Positions 17,941-26,027 of a DNA stretch of 64,000 nt are shown piece by piece. The first letter of the stretch is position 1. Each line of letters opens with the position of its first letter. The notes beneath the pieces are model-generated. The model was not told the DNA's origin. It saw only the letters and a list, made by a program, of their open reading frames with translations, and made no database searches. A program made the position numbers and the translations under genes. This DNA comes from Litorimonas sp039975855 (GTDB taxonomy: Bacteria; Pseudomonadota; Alphaproteobacteria; Caulobacterales; Maricaulaceae). The stretch covers positions 310,001 through 374,000 of the forward strand of contig JBDWGH010000003.1 of assembly GCA_039975855.1 (NCBI GenBank). The letters run 5' to 3'.

Positions 17941-18741
17941 CTAATTTTCAAACTCTAAAACATAGCTTTGATCTAATCGGTCCGTTGCCTCAAATAATTG
18001 GGTGAGGGTGCCGAATGTCGTTGTGAGGACTTTCTCCCCGTGATCGTCCAGGATCAAACGTTCATCAATCATGGGGCCGAAATGCCGGCGGAGGGGCGAG
18101 ACTTTCAGCTCAGTAGGCGTGATTGTCTCGGCCAGCTTGTCCCGTAGGACGGTGCGGTCCGTATTGCTCCAAATCGCTGCAGCAATGGCATAGAGCATGA
18201 GCTCATTACAATTCTGCCAGCGCAAATCTAATGGATTGGAAATGAGGGAGTAATCCGGTTGGTGAACCGCCGGATATTCCGCGCTTTCGAGGAAGTCAAA
18301 GAGCAAATCTTGTGTCGCCGGGTCGGGTATCAAAATGCCCGCATCACGTTCTTGCAATAACCTTAGGAAATCGGCTGATGTATCGGTCACCAGCGAGGAA
18401 CGTAGGCGGTTTTCCTCGCCATGATACAGATTATAGACGTCATATCCGCCGCCATCATTCCGGCGAAAGAAAGCGCTGTGCGTGAACATCACGCCTTCCG
18501 GCAATTTATCCCGGGTCTGTCCCGCTCGGGAAATGATGGCGAGTTTGACGTCTTTGCGTTTTAGGTCGTCTTGAATTTGTTGCCCATAATTCTCCAAGGT
18601 TTCCTGTGGGAACAGCGCGTCACCACTATCCGTCGAAGCGATATAACCCGCGTAAACCGTACGAATGTGCCAACCATATCCAAACACAGCAATCAGAAAC
18701 GCCAACCCGCCCCCAATCAAAAGTTTGGAGGTTAAGCTCAT
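17941..18741 (-). CDS. DUF2145-like exported/membrane-anchored protein
   Basis: A 266-residue protein with an N-terminal signal anchor (LLIGGGLAFLIAVFGYGW). The body resembles the DUF2145 family: KLAIISRAGQTRDKLPEGVMFTHSAFF, YDVYNLYHGEE and LDLRWQNCNELML, where the conserved Cys-Asn-Glu context suggests an NlpC/P60-like papain fold. Function is unknown. Its start overlaps the stop of exonuclease III by 4 bp (ATGA), so it is the last gene of the hscC-J protein-xthA operon. The assignment rests on motif texture and not on a search. Confidence 0.62.
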   Translation of the reverse strand: MSLTSKLLIGGGLAFLIAVFGYGWHIRTVYAGYIASTDSGDALFPQETLENYGQQIQDDLKRKDVKLAIISRAGQTRDKLPEGVMFTHSAFFRRNDGGGYDVYNLYHGEENRLRSSLVTDTSADFLRLLQERDAGILIPDPATQDLLFDFLESAEYPAVHQPDYSLISNPLDLRWQNCNELMLYAIAAAIWSNTDRTVLRDKLAETITPTELKVSPLRRHFGPMIDERLILDDHGEKVLTTTFGTLTQLFEATDRLDQSYVLEFEN

Positions 18742-19538
18742 AGATTGAAATGCCCAACGACGGGGACGTGATCGGAGGGTTTGACGCCTTCGCGGGTCAT
18801 TTTGTGTATGTTAATGGCTTCGGCGCGGTCAATTGCTTGCGGAGAGCAAAGTAAATGATCGATACGAATTCCGAGGTTATTCTGCCACGCGCCGCGTTGA
18901 TAATCCCAAAACGTATATTCGCCATCCTTGCCGTTAAACTGGTCAAACATATCGTAAAGCCCGATATTCGTCAGAGCGCGATAGGCATTATGAGTTTCAG
19001 GGCGAAAGGCGGCATCACCCTCCCATCCCTTTGGGTCATGCGTGTCACCAGCTCGGGGAATGACGTTATAGTCGCCAGCCAAAACAAGGGGCTCTTCATA
19101 GGTCAGCAATTCGATGGCGCGGGTGCGTAAGCGAGCCATCCAATCAAGCTTGTAGAGGTATTTGGCGCTGAAGCTCCCGTCTTCATTGTGGACGGGGTTA
19201 CCATTTGGAAGATAAATTGAGGCCACACGCACTGCGCCTCGTTCGGTTGAGACAACGGCTTCTATATAGCGGGCTTGCTCATCGCTTTCGTCACCGGGTA
19301 GTCCGCAGCGGACATCTTCCAATGGAAGTTTTGAGAGCAGGGCAACGCCGTTGTAACTTTTCTGGCCGTGGGTTTCGATGTGATAGCCGAGCGCTTCAAT
19401 TTCATCTCGCGGGAATCCTTCATCTACAGTTTTGATTTCCTGCAGACATGCAATATCTGGGCTTTCCGCTTCTAACCAAGCTGTTACGGCATGCAGCCGC
19501 GCTTTGATTGAGTTCACATTCCAAGTTGCGATTTTCAT
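18738..19538 (-). CDS. xthA: Exodeoxyribonuclease III
   Basis: A 266-residue AP endonuclease/3'-exonuclease of the EEP superfamily used in base excision repair. Diagnostic motifs are ATWNVNSIKARL at the N-terminus, CLQEIKT with the metal-binding Glu, LAGDYNVIP with the catalytic Asp-Asn, and the C-terminal SDHVPVVGHF with the catalytic Asp-His. Length is that of ExoIII. Start and stop both overlap neighbouring genes by 4 bp, so it is translationally coupled to the J-like protein upstream and the DUF2145-like protein downstream. Confidence 0.95.
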   Translation of the reverse strand: MKIATWNVNSIKARLHAVTAWLEAESPDIACLQEIKTVDEGFPRDEIEALGYHIETHGQKSYNGVALLSKLPLEDVRCGLPGDESDEQARYIEAVVSTERGAVRVASIYLPNGNPVHNEDGSFSAKYLYKLDWMARLRTRAIELLTYEEPLVLAGDYNVIPRAGDTHDPKGWEGDAAFRPETHNAYRALTNIGLYDMFDQFNGKDGEYTFWDYQRGAWQNNLGIRIDHLLCSPQAIDRAEAINIHKMTREGVKPSDHVPVVGHFNL

Positions 19539-20392
19539 GAGTTTGCCAATGCTTGTATAACTTTCACGAGAATGAAGAACCCGATCAAGAACATCCAGAC
19601 TTTTCCTGTTCCGCCGGAATTTGATTCCGGCATTGGAACCGGGTCAACACCGCGTTTGCGTATTCTCATTCGCCGTTCCAGCCAATCGATCTGTTGGGAT
19701 CGGTGATATCCGTGTTTGCTAACTTGATCCCAGCTCATCGTTTTAAAGAGAGACGCCGCAATAGATGGGGAGAACTTCTGCTGCATTTTTTCGGGTGTAT
19801 CGTAGTTTGGATGGTCTTCGAAATAGCCATGAAAGTGCAGAATTTTGTCGAGCAATAATTGCTCGAAATCTACGTAGTCATCAATGTCTAATTGCCGGGC
19901 TTTGCGGAAGAGGGCATTCCAAAGCTCCCGATCATTGGGGTGGCTGTGGTTTAGAATCGCATTCAACTCTTGAATTAGTGGCTCAGCTGGCGGGGTGGTG
20001 GCTTCGAATGTCGCAACGGGCGCATCGAAACTCGGCGTTGGTCCGATGGCATAGCTGGTGTCGCTCTCGGGCTCAGGCTGCGTTTCTGGTAACAAATCTT
20101 CATAGGTTAGCCCAGACCCGGTTCCTGACGTGTGGGATGGATCAGGCTCCACGTCAGGCCTGTAATTCGCCTCGACAGTGACTGTCTGCGCTGCATAAGC
20201 GTCGTCTTCTGATTGCCACTTCAAAATATTTAGAGCTTGATCATGAGCATCGCGCAAACGCATAAATCCGTCCGGGTCATCCTCCGGGCGCGTGACTTTT
20301 AGCATTTTGGAATAGGCGCGTTTGACCGCTTTCCGGTCTGCGGGCGGAGCACCTAAACCCAGAACTTCGAAATATTGACGGTGTTTGGCCAC
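19535..20392 (-). CDS. Membrane-anchored J-like domain protein, probable HscC partner
   Basis: A 285-residue protein with an N-terminal J-like domain (residues about 6-60: YFEVLGLGAPPADRKAVKRA, then RPEDDPDGFMRLRDAHD). The canonical HPD tripeptide is replaced by R35-P36-E37. This RPE-type J domain is known from DjlB/DjlC-like proteins encoded beside HscC chaperones. A Pro/Glu-rich linker follows, then a helical region, then a single C-terminal transmembrane helix (VWMFLIGFFILVKVIQAL), making it tail-anchored. It starts 3 bp after the Hsp70 gene and overlaps xthA by 4 bp. It likely stimulates the ATPase of the adjacent Hsp70 at the inner membrane. Confidence 0.78.
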   Translation of the reverse strand: MAKHRQYFEVLGLGAPPADRKAVKRAYSKMLKVTRPEDDPDGFMRLRDAHDQALNILKWQSEDDAYAAQTVTVEANYRPDVEPDPSHTSGTGSGLTYEDLLPETQPEPESDTSYAIGPTPSFDAPVATFEATTPPAEPLIQELNAILNHSHPNDRELWNALFRKARQLDIDDYVDFEQLLLDKILHFHGYFEDHPNYDTPEKMQQKFSPSIAASLFKTMSWDQVSKHGYHRSQQIDWLERRMRIRKRGVDPVPMPESNSGGTGKVWMFLIGFFILVKVIQALANS

Positions 20393-20395
20393 GGC

Positions 20396-22096
20396 CTAAA
20401 ACACATCCATACGGTCGAGATCGTCAAGGAATTCCATCATTTCCTTGCGCGATAGTTTGATGTCGGTGTCGTTCTGTTTTGTTAGTGTATGTTCGAATTG
20501 TACCAATCGATTTTCAATGGCCGATCGAATGTCCCCGAGGTGATTTTCATATGCGGCTTTCAGGCGGTTTATAACTGCCGCGTTTTCTGCAACATCGCGG
20601 GGATGGATCTTTAGCTTGTCTAGCTCTTTTAAGCGCTTCTGGATTTCAGCTTGAGACAGGCTGCCAGGATTTCCTTCAAGGATGAGCTGTTTTGTTTCGC
20701 CAGTGGCAACGACAGTCACAAGAACTTCTAATACACCTGATACATCATATGTGAACCGGACTTGGAAATCTTGCGTTTTGCCCTTTTCCTTTGGGACTTT
20801 AAGGTTGATTTCTCCCAGCGGAACATTGTCTTCTACTCTTGGGCTCTCGCCTTGGAAAATTCGAAGAGTGACCTCTGTTTGATTGGGATGTAGTGTTGAG
20901 TAGGGCTCAACCCGGGAGGCGGGGATTACCGTATTCCGCTCGATGATGGGTTGAAAATAGCCACCTTCCCATTGATCAGGACCCAGCTGCTTTGCGATTT
21001 CAGTGCCCAACGTAAATGGACAGACATCTGTCATGACGATGTCTTCCAAAGCTTCATGACGGTCGAGTAAGCCCGATTGTACACCGGTACCGAGTGCAAT
21101 CACTTCGTCGGGGTCCAAGCTATGCTCTGGGAATTTCTTGAGCAGCTTTGTCACCATAGCGCGGATAACCGGCATGCGCGTTGCGCCGCCGACAAGTATA
21201 ATCCGTTCAATATCTGCACTGCGCAAGCCTGCATCAGAGATCGCCCGCTGCAATGGCATACGCATTCGCGACTGTAATTTTTGGGTCAAATCTTCAAAGG
21301 TTGCTCGGTTTATTGTGAGCTCTTCCTCGGTTTTGCCTTTGATGTATTTGACGGTCACATCCGTTTTGTCTGACAATGCCAACTTCGCTTTATTGGCAAG
21401 ATCTCGCAGACGTCCCAGATCATTGGGCTTCATTTTTTCGCGTGTCGTGCCAAGTTGTTCCATGAAGTGGTCTTCCACGGCAGTGGTGAAATCCTCACCT
21501 CCCAAAAAGGCATCGCCTGCACTGGACCGAACTTCCATCACTCCGTCGAATATCTCCAGAATCGACACATCAAATGTGCCCCCGCCCAGATCAATGACCA
21601 GAAACGTGTTCTCATCTTCCTTACTCGATAGGCCGTAGGCCAAGGCAGCGGCCGTGGGTTCGTTTATAAGTCGCTCAACTTTCAAGCCCGCCATTTTTCC
21701 GGCAGCATAAGTTGCTTTGCGTTGTATGTCGTTGAAATAAGCGGGAACAGAAATGATGGCCCGATCTACGGGCTGTCCCAGATGAGCTTCGGCATCCGCT
21801 TTCAGCGCGCGTAGGACGAGGGCGGATAAGTCTTCGGCTTTATAATGTTTCTTCCCAAGAGTGTGGGTTTTGGCCGTGCCCATAGACCGTTTAAACCGGG
21901 CAACTGTTTTGTCTGGGTGCGTAATCAGGCGATGTTTTGCGGCTTCGCCGACTAAGATATCCCCGCTATCGGAAATGCCGACAACAGAGGGCGTTAAAAA
22001 CGTCCCAGAGCTATTGCGGATCAGTTCCGGTCCTTCATCTGTAAATACAGAAATGAGGGAGTTTGTTGTGCCGAGGTCAATTCCGACGAGAGCCAT
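20396..22096 (-). CDS. hscC: HscC-type Hsp70 family chaperone
   Basis: A 566-residue Hsp70. Start 22096 is preferred over an ORF start at 22183 because MALVGIDLGTTNS is the true Hsp70 N-terminus and an AAAGG lies upstream. Visible motifs are the phosphate-1 loop GIDLGTTNSLIS, the AIISVPAYFNDIQRKAT segment, NEPTAAALAYGL, the phosphate-2 VIDLGGGTFDVS and the adenosine motif ILVGGATRMPVI. The short substrate-binding and lid region matches HscC (about 556 residues) rather than DnaK (about 640). It is the first gene of a four-gene minus-strand operon with the RPE-type J protein, the usual HscC partner. Clients are unknown. Confidence 0.85.
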   Translation of the reverse strand: MALVGIDLGTTNSLISVFTDEGPELIRNSSGTFLTPSVVGISDSGDILVGEAAKHRLITHPDKTVARFKRSMGTAKTHTLGKKHYKAEDLSALVLRALKADAEAHLGQPVDRAIISVPAYFNDIQRKATYAAGKMAGLKVERLINEPTAAALAYGLSSKEDENTFLVIDLGGGTFDVSILEIFDGVMEVRSSAGDAFLGGEDFTTAVEDHFMEQLGTTREKMKPNDLGRLRDLANKAKLALSDKTDVTVKYIKGKTEEELTINRATFEDLTQKLQSRMRMPLQRAISDAGLRSADIERIILVGGATRMPVIRAMVTKLLKKFPEHSLDPDEVIALGTGVQSGLLDRHEALEDIVMTDVCPFTLGTEIAKQLGPDQWEGGYFQPIIERNTVIPASRVEPYSTLHPNQTEVTLRIFQGESPRVEDNVPLGEINLKVPKEKGKTQDFQVRFTYDVSGVLEVLVTVVATGETKQLILEGNPGSLSQAEIQKRLKELDKLKIHPRDVAENAAVINRLKAAYENHLGDIRSAIENRLVQFEHTLTKQNDTDIKLSRKEMMEFLDDLDRMDVF

Positions 22097-22357
22097 ATCG
22101 GCGCCTTTATAATTGATAATTTTTCTTTCGTTTTCGTCCCGTTTGACCCCGCTCAAGTCAAGACCTCCGTCTCGAATAGTCAAAATATCGTGGGGAATAA
22201 GAAATTTTAATCGTTAGCATTGCAAAGGCTAGCCGAGGTTTTCGGCTCAATCGCAACGGTTTTGCCTTTAAGGTACTATTCGACTAACACATATTCAATT
22301 GCGCTGTGGCGCACGATCTGGCTCCGTATGGGAGCTGGTTTTTTGGAGAGACAATCA

Positions 22358-24535
22358 ATGCAACTTAACACTTCTATCCGCAAAATCTTACTCGGAACAA
22401 CGGCTGCAATGGTGCTGGCGGGTTGCGACCCAACTGAGCCCACCGTTACGGAGACGACCGAGGTGGTTGAAGCAAACGAACAGGCTAAAACTCAGATGAC
22501 AGACAATTCCGTTTTGCAAGAATGGACTGGCCCATATGATGGGGTTCCGCCGTGGGACAAAGTAAAAGTTTCCGATTTTCCCGAAGCGTTTCAAGCAATA
22601 ATGGACAATGTCAAAGCCGAGGTGAACGCAATACGTGATAATCCGGAACCTGCCACATTCCAAAACTTTACCGAGTCAATGGAATTAGCAGGCAGCCAAG
22701 CGAATGAGCTATTTTCCATTTGGGGCGTTCATTCGAGCAACCTCTCAAATGCAGAAGTTCGCAAAATTCAGGGTGAATGGCTGCCAAAAGTCTCTGCCTT
22801 TTTCAATGAACTCACTCTCGATCCTAAACTGCTCGAAAAAACAAAGACGGTTTATGACAATCGCGCGACCGCAGGTCTTGATGCGCAACAACTTCGACTG
22901 GTCGAGCGTAATTATGAAGAGCTCGTTCGGAATGGGGCGCTGTTGGAAGGGGCGGATAAGGAAAAACTGATAGCGCTAAACACTGACCTGTCTAAGCAGT
23001 TTAATGAGTTTTCGAATAAGGTACTTGCTGACGAAGAGACCTATATATACTTGACTGACGAAGCAGAATTGGCTGGATTGCCCGATAGCTTCATCGCCTC
23101 AATTAAAGGTGCAGCAGAAGCGCAAGGAAAGGAAGGTTGGGCCCTGAAAAATACGCGGTCCGTCATGCAGCCTTTCCTACAAAATTCGACGCGGCGGGAT
23201 TTGCGTGAGAAAGTCTACAACGCTTATATCAATCGCGGCGATAATGGCGACGCCAATGACACCAATGCGACGATCGCAAAAATCCTAGAAATTCGGGCTG
23301 AACGCGCAAAACTGCTCGGATTCAAAACCCACGCCCATTACCGGATGGCGGACACAATGGCCAAAGAGCCAGAAGTAGCCATGGATTTGATGATGCAAGT
23401 GTGGCCTGCCGCAGTTGCTCGGGTAAAGGAAGAAGTCGCTGATATGCAGGCGGTTGCCGATGCGGAGGGCGCAGGTTTAACAATTGAGCCATGGGATTAT
23501 CGCTTTTACGCCGAAAAAGTGCGCAAGGCGAAATATGATCTCGATGCCGCAGAGATCAAACCATACTTCAAGCTAGATAACATGGTCGATGCGATGTTTG
23601 ATGCTGCCGGCAAGCTTTATGGGATGAGCTTCACAGACAACACCGGGAGCGTGCCCGTGTTCGATCCTGAGGTGCGTACGTTTGAAGTAAAGCGTGGCGA
23701 TAAACTTATCGGGCTTTTCTATCTCGACAACTATGCTCGTGAAGGCAAACGTTCGGGGGCTTGGATGACCACGTATCGTAGCCAATATGACCTCGGTGGA
23801 AAAAACCGGTTTGTGCTGGCGTCAAATAATAACAACTTTGTCAAAGGTGGTGAGGGTGAGCCAACGCTGATTGGTCTTGATGATGCTTCAACGCTCTTTC
23901 ACGAGTTTGGTCACGCGCTTCATTATCTGAATTATGACATCAAATACCCGGGCCTTGGCGGTACGCCTCGCGACTTTGTTGAGTATCCGAGTCAGGTAAA
24001 CGAGAACTGGCTGCTCACGCGTTATGTTCTCGATAATTACGCCAAACACGCGGAAACGGGAGAGCCGATGCCGCAAGCCTTGGTCGACAAAATCAATAAG
24101 TCCAAGACCTTCAATGAGGGCTTTGCTACCGTGGAGTATCTGTCGAGCGCAATCGTGGATATGAAGCTTCATAACCGGGCAAAGCCTGTGACCGATCCTG
24201 ATGCCTTTGAGCGTGAAACCTTAGAGGAAATCGGAATGCCGAGAGAGATCGTGATGCGTCACCGCTTACCGCAGTTTAATCACCTGTTCTCGTCGGATGC
24301 TTATTCTGCCGGCTATTATAGCTATCTCTGGTCTGAAACCATGGATGCCGATACTTGGGCCGCATTTGAAGAGGCTGGTAGTCCTTGGGACGCGGAAACC
24401 GCCGAGCGGTTCCGATCGACTATTCTGTCGACTGCCAACGAAACCGACCGCAAAGAAGCATATCGTGAATTCCGCGGTCGTGATCCGGAAGTTAAGTATA
24501 TCCTGCAAAAACGAGGTTTCCCGGTTCCGGAATAG
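22358..24535 (+). CDS. M3 family metallopeptidase (peptidyl-dipeptidase Dcp-like) lipoprotein
   Basis: A 725-residue protein starting at ATG 22358, supported by GGAGAG 7 bp upstream and by a lipoprotein signal (ILLGTTAAMVLAGCDPTEP). The zinc-binding HEFGH motif is at residues 515-519 with the third ligand in the following VNENWLL segment, as in the thimet oligopeptidase/Dcp family. Enzymes of this family remove C-terminal dipeptides from oligopeptides. The lipobox predicts attachment on the periplasmic side, in contrast with cytoplasmic oligopeptidase A. A strong terminator follows at 24616-24641. Confidence 0.92.
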   Translation: MQLNTSIRKILLGTTAAMVLAGCDPTEPTVTETTEVVEANEQAKTQMTDNSVLQEWTGPYDGVPPWDKVKVSDFPEAFQAIMDNVKAEVNAIRDNPEPATFQNFTESMELAGSQANELFSIWGVHSSNLSNAEVRKIQGEWLPKVSAFFNELTLDPKLLEKTKTVYDNRATAGLDAQQLRLVERNYEELVRNGALLEGADKEKLIALNTDLSKQFNEFSNKVLADEETYIYLTDEAELAGLPDSFIASIKGAAEAQGKEGWALKNTRSVMQPFLQNSTRRDLREKVYNAYINRGDNGDANDTNATIAKILEIRAERAKLLGFKTHAHYRMADTMAKEPEVAMDLMMQVWPAAVARVKEEVADMQAVADAEGAGLTIEPWDYRFYAEKVRKAKYDLDAAEIKPYFKLDNMVDAMFDAAGKLYGMSFTDNTGSVPVFDPEVRTFEVKRGDKLIGLFYLDNYAREGKRSGAWMTTYRSQYDLGGKNRFVLASNNNNFVKGGEGEPTLIGLDDASTLFHEFGHALHYLNYDIKYPGLGGTPRDFVEYPSQVNENWLLTRYVLDNYAKHAETGEPMPQALVDKINKSKTFNEGFATVEYLSSAIVDMKLHNRAKPVTDPDAFERETLEEIGMPREIVMRHRLPQFNHLFSSDAYSAGYYSYLWSETMDADTWAAFEEAGSPWDAETAERFRSTILSTANETDRKEAYREFRGRDPEVKYILQKRGFPVPE

Positions 24536-24615
24536 CTTCAATCAATCCGTTTCGCTGAGAATTTTGGCGTAACGTGGATTGAGTCCAGTCTGATTCTTGA
24601 CTGTAACTATTGCTA

Positions 24616-24641
24616 AAAAGGCGGCCTGCGGGCCGCCTTTT
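24616..24641 (+). terminator. Rho-independent terminator after the M3 peptidase
   Basis: GGCGGCC (24620-24626) and GGCCGCC (24631-24637) form a perfect 7-bp GC stem with a TGCG loop, extended by A-T pairs and ending in TTTT. The flanking A-run makes it usable in both directions. Confidence 0.9.
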
Positions 24642-24775
24642 GTCGTATCTCACTCGATAAAAGTTCTTTCTAGTCGGGCAGGTACACCTCGAATCCGGTC
24701 CAACCACCGCTCGTCAGGGACCAAAAAATCGTGTGAAATCAGATAATTATTGTTTTTCGATAATAAGTGTATTGA

Positions 24776-24804
24776 CTACAACCAAATTGTTGTAGATGTA
24801 CAAC
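24776..24804 (+). promoter_or_regulatory. Overlapping inverted repeats, probable XRE operator with -35 box
   Basis: Three alternating half-sites lie directly before the XRE gene: CTACAAC (24776-24782), GTTGTAG (24789-24795) and TACAAC (24799-24804). They make two overlapping palindromes, CTACAAC-N6-GTTGTAG and GTTGTA-N4-TACAAC. A TTGACT -35-like box (24772-24777) overlaps the first half-site. This is the expected layout for autorepression by the adjacent regulator. Confidence 0.6.
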
Positions 24805-24807
24805 ATC

Positions 24808-25050
24808 ATGATTTATAACCGCATCAAAACATTGCGAACAGAGAAAGGGTTGTCTCGAAAAGACCTTGCAGACGCTGTCGGGGTCAATTTTCAGACAATC
24901 GGTTATCTGGAGCGGGGCGATTACAACGCTTCGTTAGAGCTGGCATTCAAGCTGGCCGAATATTTTAATGTTCCGATCGATGTGGCGTTCTCACCTCGGC
25001 CATTCAAAACAATGGCAGAGGAATTGGCGGCTTTGCGTGCAGCCGAATAA
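24808..25050 (+). CDS. Small XRE family (HTH_3) transcriptional regulator
   Basis: An 80-residue single-domain regulator. The helix-turn-helix is IKTLRTEKGLSRKDLADAVG followed by the recognition helix FQTIGYLERGDYNASLELAF. The family usually begins MIYNRIK, so ATG 24808 is preferred over the upstream ATG 24796, which lies inside the inverted-repeat operator. Such compact XRE proteins are typically encoded just before small membrane-protein genes and control that module. Here it is followed by a 44-residue peptide gene and a five-helix membrane protein on the same strand. Confidence 0.88.
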   Translation: MIYNRIKTLRTEKGLSRKDLADAVGVNFQTIGYLERGDYNASLELAFKLAEYFNVPIDVAFSPRPFKTMAEELAALRAAE

Positions 25051-25076
25051 CAGCACGCGAATAGGAGGAGAGAGTA

Positions 25077-25211
25077 ATGTTATTTTTGGAAAAAGCGAAC
25101 GAAGTAATCGTGCAAGTCACAGGATTTGCGACCATGTCCCTGAGCGATGTGATAGGGAGCGTATTCATTCGCCTAGTCACGTTTTTCGTGAACTTATTGC
25201 TTGGGCTGTAG
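25077..25211 (+). CDS. 44-residue hydrophobic small protein
   Basis: The ORF begins at ATG 25077, 6 bp after a strong AGGAGG-type ribosome binding site (25063-25068), and ends at TAG 25209-25211. The encoded peptide starts MLFLEKANEVIVQVTG and has a hydrophobic C-terminal half (IGSVFIRLVTFFVNLLLGL) able to span the membrane once. It lies between the XRE regulator and the larger membrane protein, a position that argues for a real gene. No family is recognised. Confidence 0.6.
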   Translation: MLFLEKANEVIVQVTGFATMSLSDVIGSVFIRLVTFFVNLLLGL

Positions 25212-25311
25212 GGCTCTAGAAAGGAGACGGTTCATTTAGGTGCCACCAAGTGAACCTCGAAGAAAACGACTGCAGGTACCGCTGTGGTTCTTACGGAGGA
25301 AAGATGTTGTT

Positions 25312-25911
25312 ATGTTGCAGGCAATCGCGAAAGTATTTGAGTTTAGTGAGGCGAGCGTTTCACCAAAAAAACTGCGTCAAATTTTTGTTCTGATGCTGCT
25401 GTCTCTGCCGCTTTGGCCTTTGTTGATGGTTGAGCACTATGGATATATGCCCGAAAACGGGTTTGGAGCTTTGGCAGCCATTTTCACCTTGGTTGGTGCG
25501 ATCTCGATGTTGTGTTTCGTTTGTACTCGATTTGTGAACAGGTTTTATTTTCCAGATAAATATTTGGATGAGTGGGAACTTACGATCAAACATAAGTCCA
25601 TGAGCTTCAGTTTTATGGTCTTAGTTTGGGTTGTTTCGCCGGCTGTTCTCTTGTTGATGGCCTTCAATGATTTCAGTTTGAGTTTGTCAGGTGAGGCGCT
25701 TGGATTGTGGACTATCGGATTGTTACTTGTGCTTCTTTATCTCCAGACTTTCCATGCGCTCTGGCAGGTAAAGCCTATTGACGAAGATGAGCTTGGGGAT
25801 CCGGTTCAAAAAAGCAAAATAGGGCTAATCGTTTTCGTAATAGCTATATTCCTTTTGTTCATTCTTCCGTTCACCTTTGGGCTCATTGCGGGTTTCAAAA
25901 GCGTAGGGTGA
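25312..25911 (+). CDS. Hypothetical multi-pass membrane protein of the XRE-linked module
   Basis: A 199-residue protein if it starts at ATG 25312, which has GGAGGA 11 bp upstream; a GTG at 25240 would add 24 residues. About five transmembrane segments are visible: LMLLSLPLWPLLMV, FGALAAIFTLVGAISMLCF, FSFMVLVWVVSPAVLLLMAF, LWTIGLLLVLLYLQTF and LIVFVIAIFLLFILPFTFGL. XRE regulators paired with small multi-pass membrane proteins are common, but the function of the latter is unknown. It was not assigned to a named family. Confidence 0.7.
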   Translation: MLQAIAKVFEFSEASVSPKKLRQIFVLMLLSLPLWPLLMVEHYGYMPENGFGALAAIFTLVGAISMLCFVCTRFVNRFYFPDKYLDEWELTIKHKSMSFSFMVLVWVVSPAVLLLMAFNDFSLSLSGEALGLWTIGLLLVLLYLQTFHALWQVKPIDEDELGDPVQKSKIGLIVFVIAIFLLFILPFTFGLIAGFKSVG

Positions 25912-26027
25912 CAAAGAAACGCTATCATTGCGTTTTTCCGACCCTCTCAACCGCCCAAACCTCTTGCTTTTAAAGCTTCTCCAACACATATCGCGCTCAA
26001 ACATTTATTCGAAATTAAGAGCGTAAT

